A stretch of 64,000 bases of DNA, from contig JAKQTN010000064.1 in the NCBI GenBank assembly GCA_029563075.1, positions 1 to 64,000 of the forward strand, read 5' to 3'. A program made the translations under genes and the position numbers. This stretch comes from Pseudomonadota bacterium (GTDB taxonomy: Bacteria > Pseudomonadota > Gammaproteobacteria > Burkholderiales > Methylophilaceae). This document shows, piece by piece, positions 21,705 through 32,541 of the stretch. Numbering within the stretch: position 1 is the stretch's first letter; every line of letters starts with the position of its first letter. The notes under the pieces are model-generated. The model had not been told where the DNA came from. It ran no database searches and saw only the letters and a list, made by a program, of their open reading frames with translations.

Positions 21705-23084
21705 ATGGAAAATTTTTGGTCTACCTGCCTTAGTCGCTTTGAACAAGAGCTGTCAGCACAACAATTTAATACCTGGATCAAACCCTTAAAAATGGAGGTG
21801 GTGGATAATACTGTCCGTTTGCTTGCCCCTAATAAATTTGTGCAGCAATGGGTAAAAGATCGTTTCTTAAACAAAATAGAAACACTGGCATCCGAATTAT
21901 TGCCAGAAAACACGGTGGTTGAGTTGCTGATTAGTGAAAAAATTGCCAACAAAACCGTCGCAAGGATACCAAACAAAAGTGTTGCCCCCGCAGAGAATGA
22001 CGATGTCAGCACAACAAAAGTTGTAACGGCAAAAGCCTTGGTCAATCGCCGCTCCGGTGAACGCGCTTCTGGTTTAAATAGCAGCTTTAATTTTGATAAT
22101 TATGTCACCGGGCGTGCCAATCAGCTTGCGCGGGCTGCCGCCATACAGGTGGCTGATAATCCCGGCCAGGCTTATAACCCATTATTTATTTATGGGGGGG
22201 TGGGGTTGGGTAAAACCCATTTATTGCAGGCTATAGGCAATCAGTTGAAACATCAGAATCCGGATGCCAATATTCGCTATCTGCATGCCGAACGCTATGT
22301 GTCTGATGTGGTAAAAGCCTACGAAAACAAAGCGTTTGATGAGTTTAAGCGGCAATATCATTCGCTGGATTTATTGCTGATTGATGATATTCAGTTTTTC
22401 GCAAAAAAAACACGCACCCAGGAAGAGTTTTTTTACGCATTTAACACGCTGATTGAAGAAAAAAAACAAATTGTGATTACCTGCGATACTTATCCCAAAG
22501 AAATTATAGATGTCGATGAACGCTTGCGCACCCGCTTTAGCTGGGGGTTAACCGTTGCGGTTGAACCACCGGAACTCGAGATGCGCGTCGCGATTCTGCT
22601 TAAAAAAGCGGAAGAATCTAAAATCAGCCTGACGGAAGACGTGGCTTTTTTTGTCGCCAAACAAATCCGTTCCAGTGTACGCGAGCTGGAAGGCGCGCTA
22701 AACCGCATCATTGCCATGGCGCAATTTACCGGGCATGCTATAGATGTTCACCTGGCAAAAGACGCGCTGCGTGATTTAATCGCGGTACGCGGCCGCCAGA
22801 TTACAATCGAAAATATCCAGAAAACTGTCGCTGATTATTACAAAATCAAGGTCAGTGAGATGCACAGCAAAAAGCGCTCGCGCAATTTTGCCAGGCCCAG
22901 GCAAATTGCCATGAGTCTGGCAAGAGAACTTACCAACCACAGCTTTCCTGAAATTGGTGAAGCCTTTGGCAGCCGTCACCACACCACTGTGATGCATGCC
23001 TGTGAAGAAATAGAACAGCTACGCTTGAATGATCAGGCAATTGCACGAGATATTGGATTTTTGACGCAAGTCATAAGGGATTAG
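21705..23084 (+). CDS. dnaA: Chromosomal replication initiator protein DnaA
   Basis: DnaA binds DnaA boxes and melts the origin. The 459-residue protein has the N-terminal DnaB-interaction domain (1-~90), a short variable linker, and the AAA+ Walker A GGVGLGKT at 164-171. Walker B is LLLIDDIQFF. The C-terminal box-recognition signature reads GSRHHTTVMHACEEIEQL. Length is normal. ATG 21705 is preceded by AAGGGG. dnaN and gyrB follow on the same strand. Confidence 0.99.
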   Translation: MENFWSTCLSRFEQELSAQQFNTWIKPLKMEVVDNTVRLLAPNKFVQQWVKDRFLNKIETLASELLPENTVVELLISEKIANKTVARIPNKSVAPAENDDVSTTKVVTAKALVNRRSGERASGLNSSFNFDNYVTGRANQLARAAAIQVADNPGQAYNPLFIYGGVGLGKTHLLQAIGNQLKHQNPDANIRYLHAERYVSDVVKAYENKAFDEFKRQYHSLDLLLIDDIQFFAKKTRTQEEFFYAFNTLIEEKKQIVITCDTYPKEIIDVDERLRTRFSWGLTVAVEPPELEMRVAILLKKAEESKISLTEDVAFFVAKQIRSSVRELEGALNRIIAMAQFTGHAIDVHLAKDALRDLIAVRGRQITIENIQKTVADYYKIKVSEMHSKKRSRNFARPRQIAMSLARELTNHSFPEIGEAFGSRHHTTVMHACEEIEQLRLNDQAIARDIGFLTQVIRD

Positions 23085-23372
23085 GCTCTAAAATAGCCGT
23101 TGTGATTAAAGCAACATAAGCTTGTGGATTAAATATGATTAAAACGCTATCTTTTCAATAGTTAAAATTTTATGCACATTTAATCCGCAACAGAAAAGTT
23201 AATTTTAAACAGGCAAAAATTTATAGCAACTTATTGATTTAATTAATTTTAATGATGTTATCAACAGAAAAACCGTACATTATTACTATTATTGTTTTTA
23301 AATATATATTAAACATCTAATTAACCAAGATCTTTTAACTACGTAAAACTTAAGCACATTGGGAAAATAACC
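23085..23372. other. Candidate chromosomal origin (oriC) between dnaA and dnaN
   Basis: This 288-bp gap holds DnaA-box-like 9-mers. TTATGCACA at 23170-23178 fits TTATNCACA fully; TGTGGATTA at 23123-23131 and TTATCAACA at 23258-23266 each have one mismatch. A long AT-rich tract at about 23277-23330 (for example TTTTTAAATATATATTAAAC) could be an unwinding element. Gene orientation switches around here, from mainly minus to plus. Together with the box at 21565 this supports an origin within 21.5-23.4 kb; the exact melting site is inferred. Confidence 0.65.
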
Positions 23373-24473
23373 ATGCAAATCAAAATCAATCGTGAAATCC
23401 TGTTAAAGCCACTTACCAGTGTCAGCAGTATTGTTGAGCGTCGTCATACACTTCCAATCCTTTCCAATTTATTGCTGGAAGCGAAAAAGAATAGTATCCA
23501 GCTCACTGCGACAGATTTGGAAATGCAAATCTCGCTTGGTATTGAAAGTGCCTTTAATGGTGAATTATCTACCACCATCTCTGCAAAAAAATTACTGGAT
23601 ATCTGTCGTTCGCTGCCAGAAGGTGTGGATATTGATATGGTGAGCAACGATAGTCGCATTACGGTAAAAGCCGGTAAAAGCCGTTTTAATCTGCAGACCT
23701 TGCCTGCGGCAGATTATCCGGTCATGACCAAGGTCACGGGCGATAACACACAGATTAAAATCAGCCAGCTCGCATTTAAAAAACTGCTCAAACAAGTAGA
23801 GTTTGCGATGGCGCAGCAGGATATTCGCTATTATCTAAATGGGCTGTTGTTAGAAGTAAATGAAAACAAACTTAACCTGGTTGGTACCGATGGACACCGC
23901 CTGAGCTTTACTTCAACCACGCTCAATCAAAGTTACGAAAAAACTGAAGTTATCTTGCCACGCAAAACCGTGATCGAGCTGATCAAGCTGCTCAATGACA
24001 GCGAGGAAGAAGTCACGATCGAAATCAATGCCGGTCAGGTCAATTTTGCATTCAGCGATATCCGTTTAATTTCCAAAGTGATTGATGGTAAGTTTCCAGA
24101 TTACAACCGCGTCATTCCTAGCGGTCATCAGAATACATTTACCACCAATCGTTTGAACATACTCACTGCCATGCAGCGTGCATCGATTCTATCGAATGAA
24201 AAATACCGCGGTATCCGCATGGTACTAAGTAATAATAACTTAAAACTCATCAGTACCAATACCGAGCAGGAAGAGGCAGAAGAAGAACTCGAAATTGATT
24301 ACACCAAGGATAGTTTGGATATCGGCTTTAACGTGACCTATTTAATTGATGTACTGAACAATGTCAGTGATGAAAATATCAATTTCTCATTTGCTGATGC
24401 CAACAGCAGCTGCCTGATTACAGTGCCCAATGATGAAAATTACAAATACGTGGTTATGCCGATGCGCATTTAA
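23373..24473 (+). CDS. dnaN: DNA polymerase III sliding clamp (beta)
   Basis: The beta clamp encircles DNA and tethers polymerase III. The 366-residue protein has three repeated clamp folds. It begins MQIKINREILLKPL, has a FNLQTLPAADYPVM segment at the first domain end and terminates in YKYVVMPMRI, a typical C-terminus. Length is exactly the family norm. Confidence 0.98.
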   Translation: MQIKINREILLKPLTSVSSIVERRHTLPILSNLLLEAKKNSIQLTATDLEMQISLGIESAFNGELSTTISAKKLLDICRSLPEGVDIDMVSNDSRITVKAGKSRFNLQTLPAADYPVMTKVTGDNTQIKISQLAFKKLLKQVEFAMAQQDIRYYLNGLLLEVNENKLNLVGTDGHRLSFTSTTLNQSYEKTEVILPRKTVIELIKLLNDSEEEVTIEINAGQVNFAFSDIRLISKVIDGKFPDYNRVIPSGHQNTFTTNRLNILTAMQRASILSNEKYRGIRMVLSNNNLKLISTNTEQEEAEEELEIDYTKDSLDIGFNVTYLIDVLNNVSDENINFSFADANSSCLITVPNDENYKYVVMPMRI

Positions 24474-26933
<2,460 letters not shown>

Positions 26934-26949
26934 TTATTTGAGGTGACAA

Positions 26950-27504
26950 ATGGCATGGCATAGTGAAATGCAAATTGCATCCCGACAATTCCAATGCGGT
27001 TTTTGTGGGAATAAAGTTGCGACGGACAAAGGTTTTTTCAATAAAGATGGAAAATATATAGTTTATCTTTGCCCACACTGTCAAAAACCAACTTTTTTTG
27101 ATGAAAGAGCTAATCAAACTCCAGGTATCGCTCCAGGAAAAGATGTTGGCCATTTACCACCAGAATTGGAAGCCATTTATAACGAGGCGCGCCGCTGTGT
27201 TTCTGTATGCGCTTATACTGCAGCCGTTCTCGCTTGTCGCAAACTTCTTATGCATGTGGCTGTGCAGCAGAAAGCAGAAGCAGGAAAAACTTTTATTCAT
27301 TATGTTGAGTTTCTTGCCGACAATGGGTACGTACCACCGAACGGAAAAGGATGGGTCGATCACATTAGAAAAAAGGGGAATGAGGCTACTCACGAAATTG
27401 TTCTTATGAAAATAGAAGATGCTGTGGAGTTAATTTCTTTCTCGGAGATGCTACTGAAATTCATCTATGAGTTTCCAGCAAGTGTTCCAATAATACAAAA
27501 TTAG
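26950..27504 (+). CDS. DUF4145 protein with N-terminal zinc ribbon
   Basis: A 184-residue protein has two Cys pairs near the N-terminus (CGFC at about 17-20, CPHC at about 42-45) that could form a zinc ribbon. A DUF4145-like helical region follows (EARRCVSVCAYTAAVLACRKLL, then KKGNEATHEI). DUF4145 occurs alone or fused to restriction and defence proteins; its biochemical role is not established. It starts 16 bp after gyrB with a strong GAGGTGA ribosome site. It is not part of the conserved origin cluster and may be a later insertion. Confidence 0.8.
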   Translation: MAWHSEMQIASRQFQCGFCGNKVATDKGFFNKDGKYIVYLCPHCQKPTFFDERANQTPGIAPGKDVGHLPPELEAIYNEARRCVSVCAYTAAVLACRKLLMHVAVQQKAEAGKTFIHYVEFLADNGYVPPNGKGWVDHIRKKGNEATHEIVLMKIEDAVELISFSEMLLKFIYEFPASVPIIQN

Positions 27505-27509
27505 TTTGC

Positions 27510-27590
27510 GTAGAGTGGAATAGCAAAGCGTATTCCGCCGAAAGAGAATATGCTTATACGGAGCATTACGTTTCACTAATGCGCCCTACA
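27510..27590. repeat. Double stem-loop intergenic element
   Basis: Two inverted repeats in tandem: GGAATA/TATTCC (27517-27522 and 27531-27536) and GCATTA/TAATGC (27563-27568 and 27577-27582). The element begins GTAGAGTGGAATAGC and ends AATGCGCCCTAC. I recall similar "GTAGxGTGGAATAGC...AATGCGCCCTAC" sequences from other proteobacterial intergenic regions, which suggests a mobile palindromic element. Only one copy occurs in this window. Confidence 0.5.
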
Positions 27591-27604
27591 AAACCTTAAA
27601 CATA

Positions 27605-27641
27605 TGCTCTGCAACCCGCATGGATATTGCCTCTCAGGGCA
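27605..27641 (+). repeat. GCATGGATATTG repeat, copy 1 (intergenic)
   Basis: The 37-nt element is bounded by TGCTCT and AGGGCA and has the 12-nt core GCATGGATATTG at 27618-27629. Its first 25 nt are identical to the complement of 58355-58379 inside ubiC. It lies between the DUF4145 gene and the ExoD-like gene. Confidence 0.85.
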
Positions 27642-27668
27642 TCTATATTAAATTTGGTTGTTTATTTT

Positions 27669-28295
27669 ATGTGTGATTACGATACGTTGGTTAAAACTTT
27701 GCAGCTGTTTGCTGAGCAATCCAAGCACAAGCCGCTCACTTTAGGCGAGGCGTTAGATACTTTGGATGAGGCCGGTTATGCGTTTATTGCGATTATTTTG
27801 GTGTTGCCATTTTTGCAGCCTTTGCCGCTGGGCCCAATAACGGTGCTTGGCGGCATTGCTTTTGCAACGCTGGGCTGGCAGTTGTTTCATGGCCATGAGT
27901 CACCCGTATTGCCGGAAAAATTACGCACGCTGGAGTTTTCTGAGCATACATGGCAAATTCTGGTCAACGTTTGCCTTAAAATTCTGGGTTTTTGCAGAAA
28001 GTTTACTAAGCCGCGCCATTTGTCATTGGTCAACGGTAAGCGCGGGCAAAAAATCGGCGGCTTTATATTATTGGCAGGCGGCGGTCTGATGGCCATTCCG
28101 TTCGGCGTGTTGCCGTTTAACAATATGCTGCCGGGTTTGGCGATATTGTTTTATTGCATTGGCGAGCTGGAAGACGATGGCCTGATGTTTTACATCGCGT
28201 TTTTCTGGCTCATCTTTACCGTCGTTTATTTCGGCGCGTTCTTTTTTATGATGTGGTATTTTGGCAAAGCAGCCCTGGCGATGTTTCATTTTTAA
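27669..28295 (+). CDS. ExoD-family membrane protein
   Basis: A 208-residue membrane protein of the ExoD family (exopolysaccharide synthesis, PF06055). The cytosolic N-terminus contains KPLTLGEALDTLDEAGYAFI. It is followed by about four hydrophobic segments, including LPLGPITVLGGIAFATLGWQL and GLMAIPFGVLPFNNMLPGLAIL. The family is named from Rhizobium exoD, but its molecular role is unclear. I chose ATG 27669 (MCDYDTL); an upstream TTG at 27627 would translate through repeat copy 1 and is less likely. Confidence 0.85.
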   Translation: MCDYDTLVKTLQLFAEQSKHKPLTLGEALDTLDEAGYAFIAIILVLPFLQPLPLGPITVLGGIAFATLGWQLFHGHESPVLPEKLRTLEFSEHTWQILVNVCLKILGFCRKFTKPRHLSLVNGKRGQKIGGFILLAGGGLMAIPFGVLPFNNMLPGLAILFYCIGELEDDGLMFYIAFFWLIFTVVYFGAFFFMMWYFGKAALAMFHF

Positions 28296-28317
28296 GCCAA
28301 ATAAAACCTAAAAACAA

Positions 28318-28354
28318 TGCCCTGGAAGCCGCATGGATATTGGTCTGCAGGGCA
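28318..28354 (+). repeat. GCATGGATATTG repeat, copy 2 (intergenic)
   Basis: The 37-nt element TGCCCT...AGGGCA has the same 12-nt core at 28331-28342, and its outer six bases form a perfect inverted repeat. It lies just after the ExoD-like gene stop, so the ExoD-like gene is flanked on both sides by direct copies about 700 bp apart. Confidence 0.85.
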
Positions 28355-28396
28355 TGTGTTTTATGCTTAATTTATTTGTTTTAAATTAAAAAAGTC

Positions 28397-28567
28397 TTAA
28401 AACTCTACCATTTCAAACTCTGCCTTGCTTGCACCGCATTCCGGACATTTCCAGTCAGCGGGCACATCTTCCCAGCGCGTACCGGGCGGAATGCCGTCTT
28501 CCGGCCAGCCTTTTTCTTCTTCGTAAATCAAACCGCAAACCACGCACATCCAAGTTTTCATCATCAT
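28397..28567 (-). CDS. Rubredoxin
   Basis: A small iron protein of 54-56 residues has two Cys pairs, CVVCG and CPECGASK, that bind one Fe in a Cys4 site. [19 protein letters not shown] lies between them. It acts as a one-electron carrier, in other bacteria for oxygenases or peroxide/superoxide reduction. Three successive ATG codons (28559-28567) begin the frame. GGA lies just upstream, so the second or third is the most likely start. It lies 147 bp beyond the 3' end of the catalase gene, on the same strand, with the katA terminator between them. Confidence 0.95.
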   Translation of the reverse strand: MMMKTWMCVVCGLIYEEEKGWPEDGIPPGTRWEDVPADWKCPECGASKAEFEMVEF

Positions 28568-28648
28568 TTCCGTTAGCTATTAATAGAGTTATTTTAAGTG
28601 ATAAGCACTTTGTTTTGTCGACTGTAAGGCTAAAAGCTTAATGTTAAA

Positions 28649-28692
28649 ATAAAAAAGCCCGTCCCCGATTCAAACACTCGAGGATGGGCTTT
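28649..28692 (-). terminator. Terminator downstream of katA
   Basis: On the minus strand AAAGCCCATCC and GGACGGGCTTT form a stem (one mismatched step) with a loop of about 18 nt, followed by a run of six T. Confidence 0.75.
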
Positions 28693-28714
28693 GCGTGGGG
28701 CAGGGAGAAAATAC

Positions 28715-30157
28715 TTAAATTTTTAAACCTAATGCTTTAGCAACACCTGCACCATAGGCCGGGTCGGCCTTAGTGCAGTTGGCAATATGGCGTTTTTGAA
28801 TCTCCACCGAAGCACCGCCAACAGAGCGTGCGGTATTATCAAACAACACCTGCTGTTGCGCGGACGTCATCAAGCGGAACAAGGCGCCGGGCTGACTGTA
28901 GTAATCTTCATTCACGCGGTGATTCCAGTGGTCAGCCATGCCTTCAATGGCTAATGGTGGTTCGCTGAAATCAGGTTGTTCCTGCCACTCGCCTTTGCTG
29001 TTAGGCTCATAACCAATCGTAGAACCCTGGTTGCCGTCAATACGCATCGCGCCGTCACGGTGATAGCTGTGGAATGGACATTTAGGCGCATTTACAGGTA
29101 TCTGGTGATGGTTAACGCCTAATCTGTAACGCTGTGCATCACCATAAGAGAACAAACGCGCCTGAAGCATCTTATCTGGCGAAAAGCTGATGCCGGGCAC
29201 GACCGCCGCAGGGTTAAAAGCGGATTGCTCGACTTCGGCAAAAAAGTTTTCCGGGTTGCGGTTAAGCTCAAACTCGCCCACTTCAATCAACGGGTAATCG
29301 CCATGCGGCCACACTTTGGTCAAATCGAACGGATTGATGTGATAAGAGCCCGCTTCTTTTTCCGGCATGATTTGCACAAACATTTTCCATTTCGGAAAGT
29401 CGCCTTTTTCAATCGATTCATAAAGGTCGCGCTGATGGCTTTCGCGGTCTTTACCGACAATGGCTTCCGCCTCGGCATCGGTTAAGTTTTTAATGCCTTG
29501 TTGTGAGCGGAAGTGGAATTTCACCCAAAAACGCTCGTTTTTTGCATTGATAAAGCTAAAGGTGTGGCTACCAAAGCCATGCATGTGGCGGTAAGTCGCG
29601 GGCAAACCGCGGTCACTCATCACAATGGTCACTTGGTGCAAAGCTTCCGGCAAGGATGTCCAGAAATCCCAGTTGTTCTCGGCGCTGCGCATATTGGTGC
29701 GCGGGTCGCGCTTCACGGCGTGGTTCAAATCCGGGAATTTTAATGGATCACGCAAAAAGAACACCGGTGTATTGTTGCCGACCATGTCCCAGTTGCCTTC
29801 CTCGGTATAAAACTTCAATGCAAAGCCACGAATGTCGCGCTCGGCATCCGCCGCGCCGCGCTCGCCTGCCACTGTGGTAAAGCGAGCAAATAACTCTGTC
29901 TTTTTGCCCACTTGCGAGAAGATTTTTGCGCGCGTGTATTGCGTGATGTCGTTGGTAACGGTGAGCGAGCCGTAAGCGCCGGAACCCTTGGCGTGCATAC
30001 GACGTTCTGGAATCACTTCTCTATCAAAGTGTGCAAGTTTTTCTAACAACCATACGTCTTGCAACAACGCCGGGCCGCGCGGGCCAGCGGTCATGGTGTT
30101 TTGGTTATCCGGCACGGGTGCACCGGCCGCGGTGGTTAATCTTTTTTTGACGCTCAT
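28715..30157 (-). CDS. katA: Monofunctional heme catalase
   Basis: This catalase decomposes hydrogen peroxide to water and oxygen. The 480-residue protein matches small-subunit (clade 3 size) catalases. The catalytic His55 sits in [16 protein letters not shown], the distal Asn region is [12 protein letters not shown], and the proximal heme Tyr lies in [14 protein letters not shown] near residue 340. There is no signal peptide, so it is cytoplasmic. It is divergent from oxyR and preceded by a 24-residue ORF, so peroxide control by OxyR is likely. The symbol katA is by family; katE-type enzymes are larger. Confidence 0.95.
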   Translation of the reverse strand: MSVKKRLTTAAGAPVPDNQNTMTAGPRGPALLQDVWLLEKLAHFDREVIPERRMHAKGSGAYGSLTVTNDITQYTRAKIFSQVGKKTELFARFTTVAGERGAADAERDIRGFALKFYTEEGNWDMVGNNTPVFFLRDPLKFPDLNHAVKRDPRTNMRSAENNWDFWTSLPEALHQVTIVMSDRGLPATYRHMHGFGSHTFSFINAKNERFWVKFHFRSQQGIKNLTDAEAEAIVGKDRESHQRDLYESIEKGDFPKWKMFVQIMPEKEAGSYHINPFDLTKVWPHGDYPLIEVGEFELNRNPENFFAEVEQSAFNPAAVVPGISFSPDKMLQARLFSYGDAQRYRLGVNHHQIPVNAPKCPFHSYHRDGAMRIDGNQGSTIGYEPNSKGEWQEQPDFSEPPLAIEGMADHWNHRVNEDYYSQPGALFRLMTSAQQQVLFDNTARSVGGASVEIQKRHIANCTKADPAYGAGVAKALGLKI

Positions 30158-30190
30158 GTAAGTCTCCTCAATATCAATAAAATGCTGGGG

Positions 30191-30265
30191 TTAGTTGTTA
30201 GCAGCATAATTAGCTAATAATTCAATCAGCTCCTGGCTAACAGTTTCCAAGAAGGTTTTCAGCAT
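30191..30265 (-). CDS. 24-residue small ORF upstream of katA
   Basis: ATG at 30263-30265 is preceded by AAGGAGAG at good spacing and opens a 24-codon frame: MLKTFLETVSQELIE, then LLANYAANN, ending TAA at 30191-30193. It lies 33 bp upstream of katA on the same strand. The peptide is predicted to be an amphipathic helix with no Cys. The strong ribosome site in a peroxide-responsive leader suggests a real small protein or a translated regulatory leader. I recognise no family. Confidence 0.5.
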   Translation of the reverse strand: MLKTFLETVSQELIELLANYAANN

Positions 30266-30284
30266 GCTGCTCTCCTTAAAAAGT

Positions 30285-30298
30285 TATCATCTGTGATA
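30285..30298. promoter_or_regulatory. Operator-like palindrome in the katA-oxyR divergent region
   Basis: TATCATCTGTGATA is a 5-bp inverted repeat (TATCA/TGATA) around a 4-nt spacer. It lies just upstream of the small ORF, in an AT-rich 149-bp region between katA's leader and oxyR. It does not clearly match the OxyR consensus, so the bound factor is unknown. Confidence 0.3.
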
Positions 30299-30414
30299 CA
30301 TGCTGTGCATTGTAGAGCGTGCAATTCGATATGTATAATTGTATGTTTTGATGTGATTGATAAATATTATTTATTAATATATGATGAATATATTTGAAAA
30401 GTTATCAGCCCTAT

Positions 30415-31317
30415 ATGAGTCTGACAGAATTAAAATTTATAGTTGCAGTAGCGCAGGAGCGCAATTTCAGGCGCGCGGCAGAAAAGTGTTTTGTTACACA
30501 ACCTGCGCTGAGCTTGGCGATTAAAAAGCTGGAAGAAGAATTAAATGTAATTATCTTTGAGCGCAGCCGCACCGATGTCACCATGACAGAAATCGGCGAG
30601 AAAATTGTCGAGCAGGCATCGAGAGTGCTTGAAGAAACAGCGCGCATCAAACAATTGGCAGAGCTGGGTAAGAATCAGCTTAAAGGCGCATTAAAGCTGG
30701 GCATGATTCACTCTGTGGGTCCGTATCTATTGCCTGAGATTATTCCGATATTGCGTAAAATCGCGCCGGAGATGCCGCTGGAGATAGAAGAAAATTTAAC
30801 AGCGAATCTGGAAACGCAGCTGCGTAACGGCGTGATAGATGCTGCGATTATCGCGCTGCCGTTCGATGTGCCCGGCTTGCAATATCGCGCCTTGTATGAC
30901 GAGGAGTTTGATGTGGTTGTACCCAGTAGCCATCATTGGGCGCACCGCAAGCATATCCGGCCAGAAGAATTGGCGGACGAAAAAGTGTTATTGCTGAATA
31001 GCGGCCACTGTTTTAGCAACCAGGTGACGCAAGCTTGCCCGGAGCTTTCGCGTAAAGGCGAAGTTTTGCAGGGCAATTCGCTGGAGACCATACGCAATAT
31101 GGTGGCGTCAAACTTGGGCATCACCGTGTTGCCGTGCTCGGCCACGGCAGAGCGCTATCACAACCCGCTGCTTAAGGTGATCCCATTTGCAAATCCTGCC
31201 CCCACACGGCGCATCGCGATTGCCTGGCGTAAAAGTTTTGTGCGGCTGGAAGCGGTTGAAAAAATTGCAGAAGCGATTAATGCTATTAATTCAGATTTTA
31301 TGAAAACCGTGCATTAG
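30415..31317 (+). CDS. oxyR: Hydrogen-peroxide sensor and LysR-family regulator OxyR
   Basis: OxyR activates peroxide-defence genes when two cysteines form a disulfide. The N-terminal LysR helix-turn-helix (MSLTELKFIVAVAQERNFRR, then FVTQPALSLAIKKLE) is intact. With the ATG at 30415 the protein has 300 residues, and the redox cysteines fall at Cys199 and Cys208 in GHCFSNQVTQAC, exactly the E. coli numbering. This supports that start over the TTG at 30394. Its position divergent from katA supports direct control. Confidence 0.96.
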   Translation: MSLTELKFIVAVAQERNFRRAAEKCFVTQPALSLAIKKLEEELNVIIFERSRTDVTMTEIGEKIVEQASRVLEETARIKQLAELGKNQLKGALKLGMIHSVGPYLLPEIIPILRKIAPEMPLEIEENLTANLETQLRNGVIDAAIIALPFDVPGLQYRALYDEEFDVVVPSSHHWAHRKHIRPEELADEKVLLLNSGHCFSNQVTQACPELSRKGEVLQGNSLETIRNMVASNLGITVLPCSATAERYHNPLLKVIPFANPAPTRRIAIAWRKSFVRLEAVEKIAEAINAINSDFMKTVH

Positions 31318-31330
31318 GCGAAGTTAGAAA

Positions 31331-31395
31331 CAACAAAAAAGGCGCGACCTAGCTTTGGCACGCCTAATTAAAAAGGCGCACTAGGCGCCTTTTTA
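31331..31395. terminator. Terminator hairpins between oxyR and pqqA
   Basis: A strong stem AAAAGGCGC/GCGCCTTTT (31371-31393) has T-runs on both strands and serves convergent oxyR and pqqA. A weaker AGGCG/CGCCT stem lies just before it, at about 31340-31365. Confidence 0.8.
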
Positions 31396-31422
31396 TTACC
31401 CTTAGTATTACTTGTTTGGTGC

Positions 31423-31494
31423 TTATTTGTTCATTACGTACATTGTCACTTCGAAACCGAAACGCATTTCAGTAGCAGCTGGTTTTGTCCACAT
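31423..31494 (-). CDS. pqqA: PQQ precursor peptide PqqA
   Basis: A 23-residue peptide, MWTKPAATEMRFGF followed by EVTMYVMNK, matches the PqqA pattern. Glu15 and Tyr19, the two residues crosslinked to build pyrroloquinoline quinone, are in E-V-T-M-Y. AGGAGA precedes the ATG at 31492-31494. PQQ is the cofactor of methanol and glucose dehydrogenases. No pqqB, C, D or E lies on either side, so this is an orphan or additional pqqA. A hairpin terminator follows. Confidence 0.93.
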   Translation of the reverse strand: MWTKPAATEMRFGFEVTMYVMNK

Positions 31495-31635
31495 GGTAGA
31501 TCTCCTAATCAGTTAATTAATAAATACTACACAATCTATGAGTTGTATATTATTGAATAGTTGAACATAAAGCCTGTGTGATGTTATTAAAAACGACTCA
31601 TGAAAATCATGAGAAGTTATATTAACTACTATAGC

Positions 31636-32541
31636 CTAGTAAACGATTAGCACGCGATAGCCGGCAACTGCGATATCTTTCACATTTATAGCGAGATTAA
31701 TACGTACTTCTTCGCGAGAGCCGATTCCTGCAGCCACATCGGCGTTGGCTGGCAGATAGTCGCCCGGCTTGATCAGTCTTCTTAACACGGGCTGCTCTGA
31801 CGTGTCGGTGAGCGTAAGCTCAATATTAGGGTAAGCCAGTGCATGGCTGGCGTTATTAATAAGCAGACTGGAGAATCTAATCACATCCTGATAATGCTCG
31901 TCCTCCTGCATATCAGAATCATCAATGGTGAGTAAATCCAGATTTTTGGGTAATTTTACTTCGCAATTAAGTGCTGCACAGGCTTGCACCAAATAAGGCT
32001 TGAATTGCGGATAATCGGCTGCGATAGCTGTGCGCATGAAATAAATGATTTGCAAACCAGCCAAAATCGCCAGCATTAGGCTTAAAAGCACTAACCTGAT
32101 ATCCAGCTTGGTTTTTCGTCTGAGAAATTTCGGGTCAGCTGATAAATCTTCAATAATAATAGGTGATTGTATCTGGTCGGTATCGTAGGCTTCAATAACT
32201 TCATGCCGGGGTTCAACAATAATTTCGCTTACATAAGAGCCGCCTGCTTCATGATTGGATTCCAGATTTTCCAAATCTGGAACAGATTTCAGCACCACAT
32301 TCAAAACTTGGCTGATAGGCTTTTCATCTGAAGTGGAAGCAGGGGCTTTATCCTGCGTTTCAAGGCTGGCGTTGTATTCTGCCGCACTCTGAATGTCATC
32401 AGGAATTTCAGTAAGGCGATTTTTTGCGTTAAAGATATGTTCGCAATGGCCGCATTGCACTTTGCCACGATGCGCCTTCAAGTGCTCCGTTTTAAGCAAA
32501 AATTGTGTTTCACAAACTGGGCAAGAGGTGATGTAGTTCAT
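31636..32541 (-). CDS. Zinc-ribbon (MJ0042) and DUF3426 membrane protein
   Basis: A 301-residue protein has an N-terminal MJ0042-type zinc finger with CPVC (about 8-11) and CGHC (about 31-34). A long acidic linker and one membrane helix follow (LVLLSLMLAILAGLQIIYFM, about 150-170). The C-terminal extracytoplasmic domain resembles DUF3426 (ALAYPNIELTLTDTSEQPVLRR). Such proteins sit next to prmA in betaproteobacteria; function is unknown. It overlaps prmA by 4 bp, suggesting coupled translation. Confidence 0.85.
   Translation of the reverse strand: MNYITSCPVCETQFLLKTEHLKAHRGKVQCGHCEHIFNAKNRLTEIPDDIQSAAEYNASLETQDKAPASTSDEKPISQVLNVVLKSVPDLENLESNHEAGGSYVSEIIVEPRHEVIEAYDTDQIQSPIIIEDLSADPKFLRRKTKLDIRLVLLSLMLAILAGLQIIYFMRTAIAADYPQFKPYLVQACAALNCEVKLPKNLDLLTIDDSDMQEDEHYQDVIRFSSLLINNASHALAYPNIELTLTDTSEQPVLRRLIKPGDYLPANADVAAGIGSREEVRINLAINVKDIAVAGYRVLIVY

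Noticed and set aside
23630-23640. TGGATATTG in dnaN as a further copy of the 37-nt repeat
   Set aside because: Only nine bases match and flanks do not; it encodes normal clamp residues.
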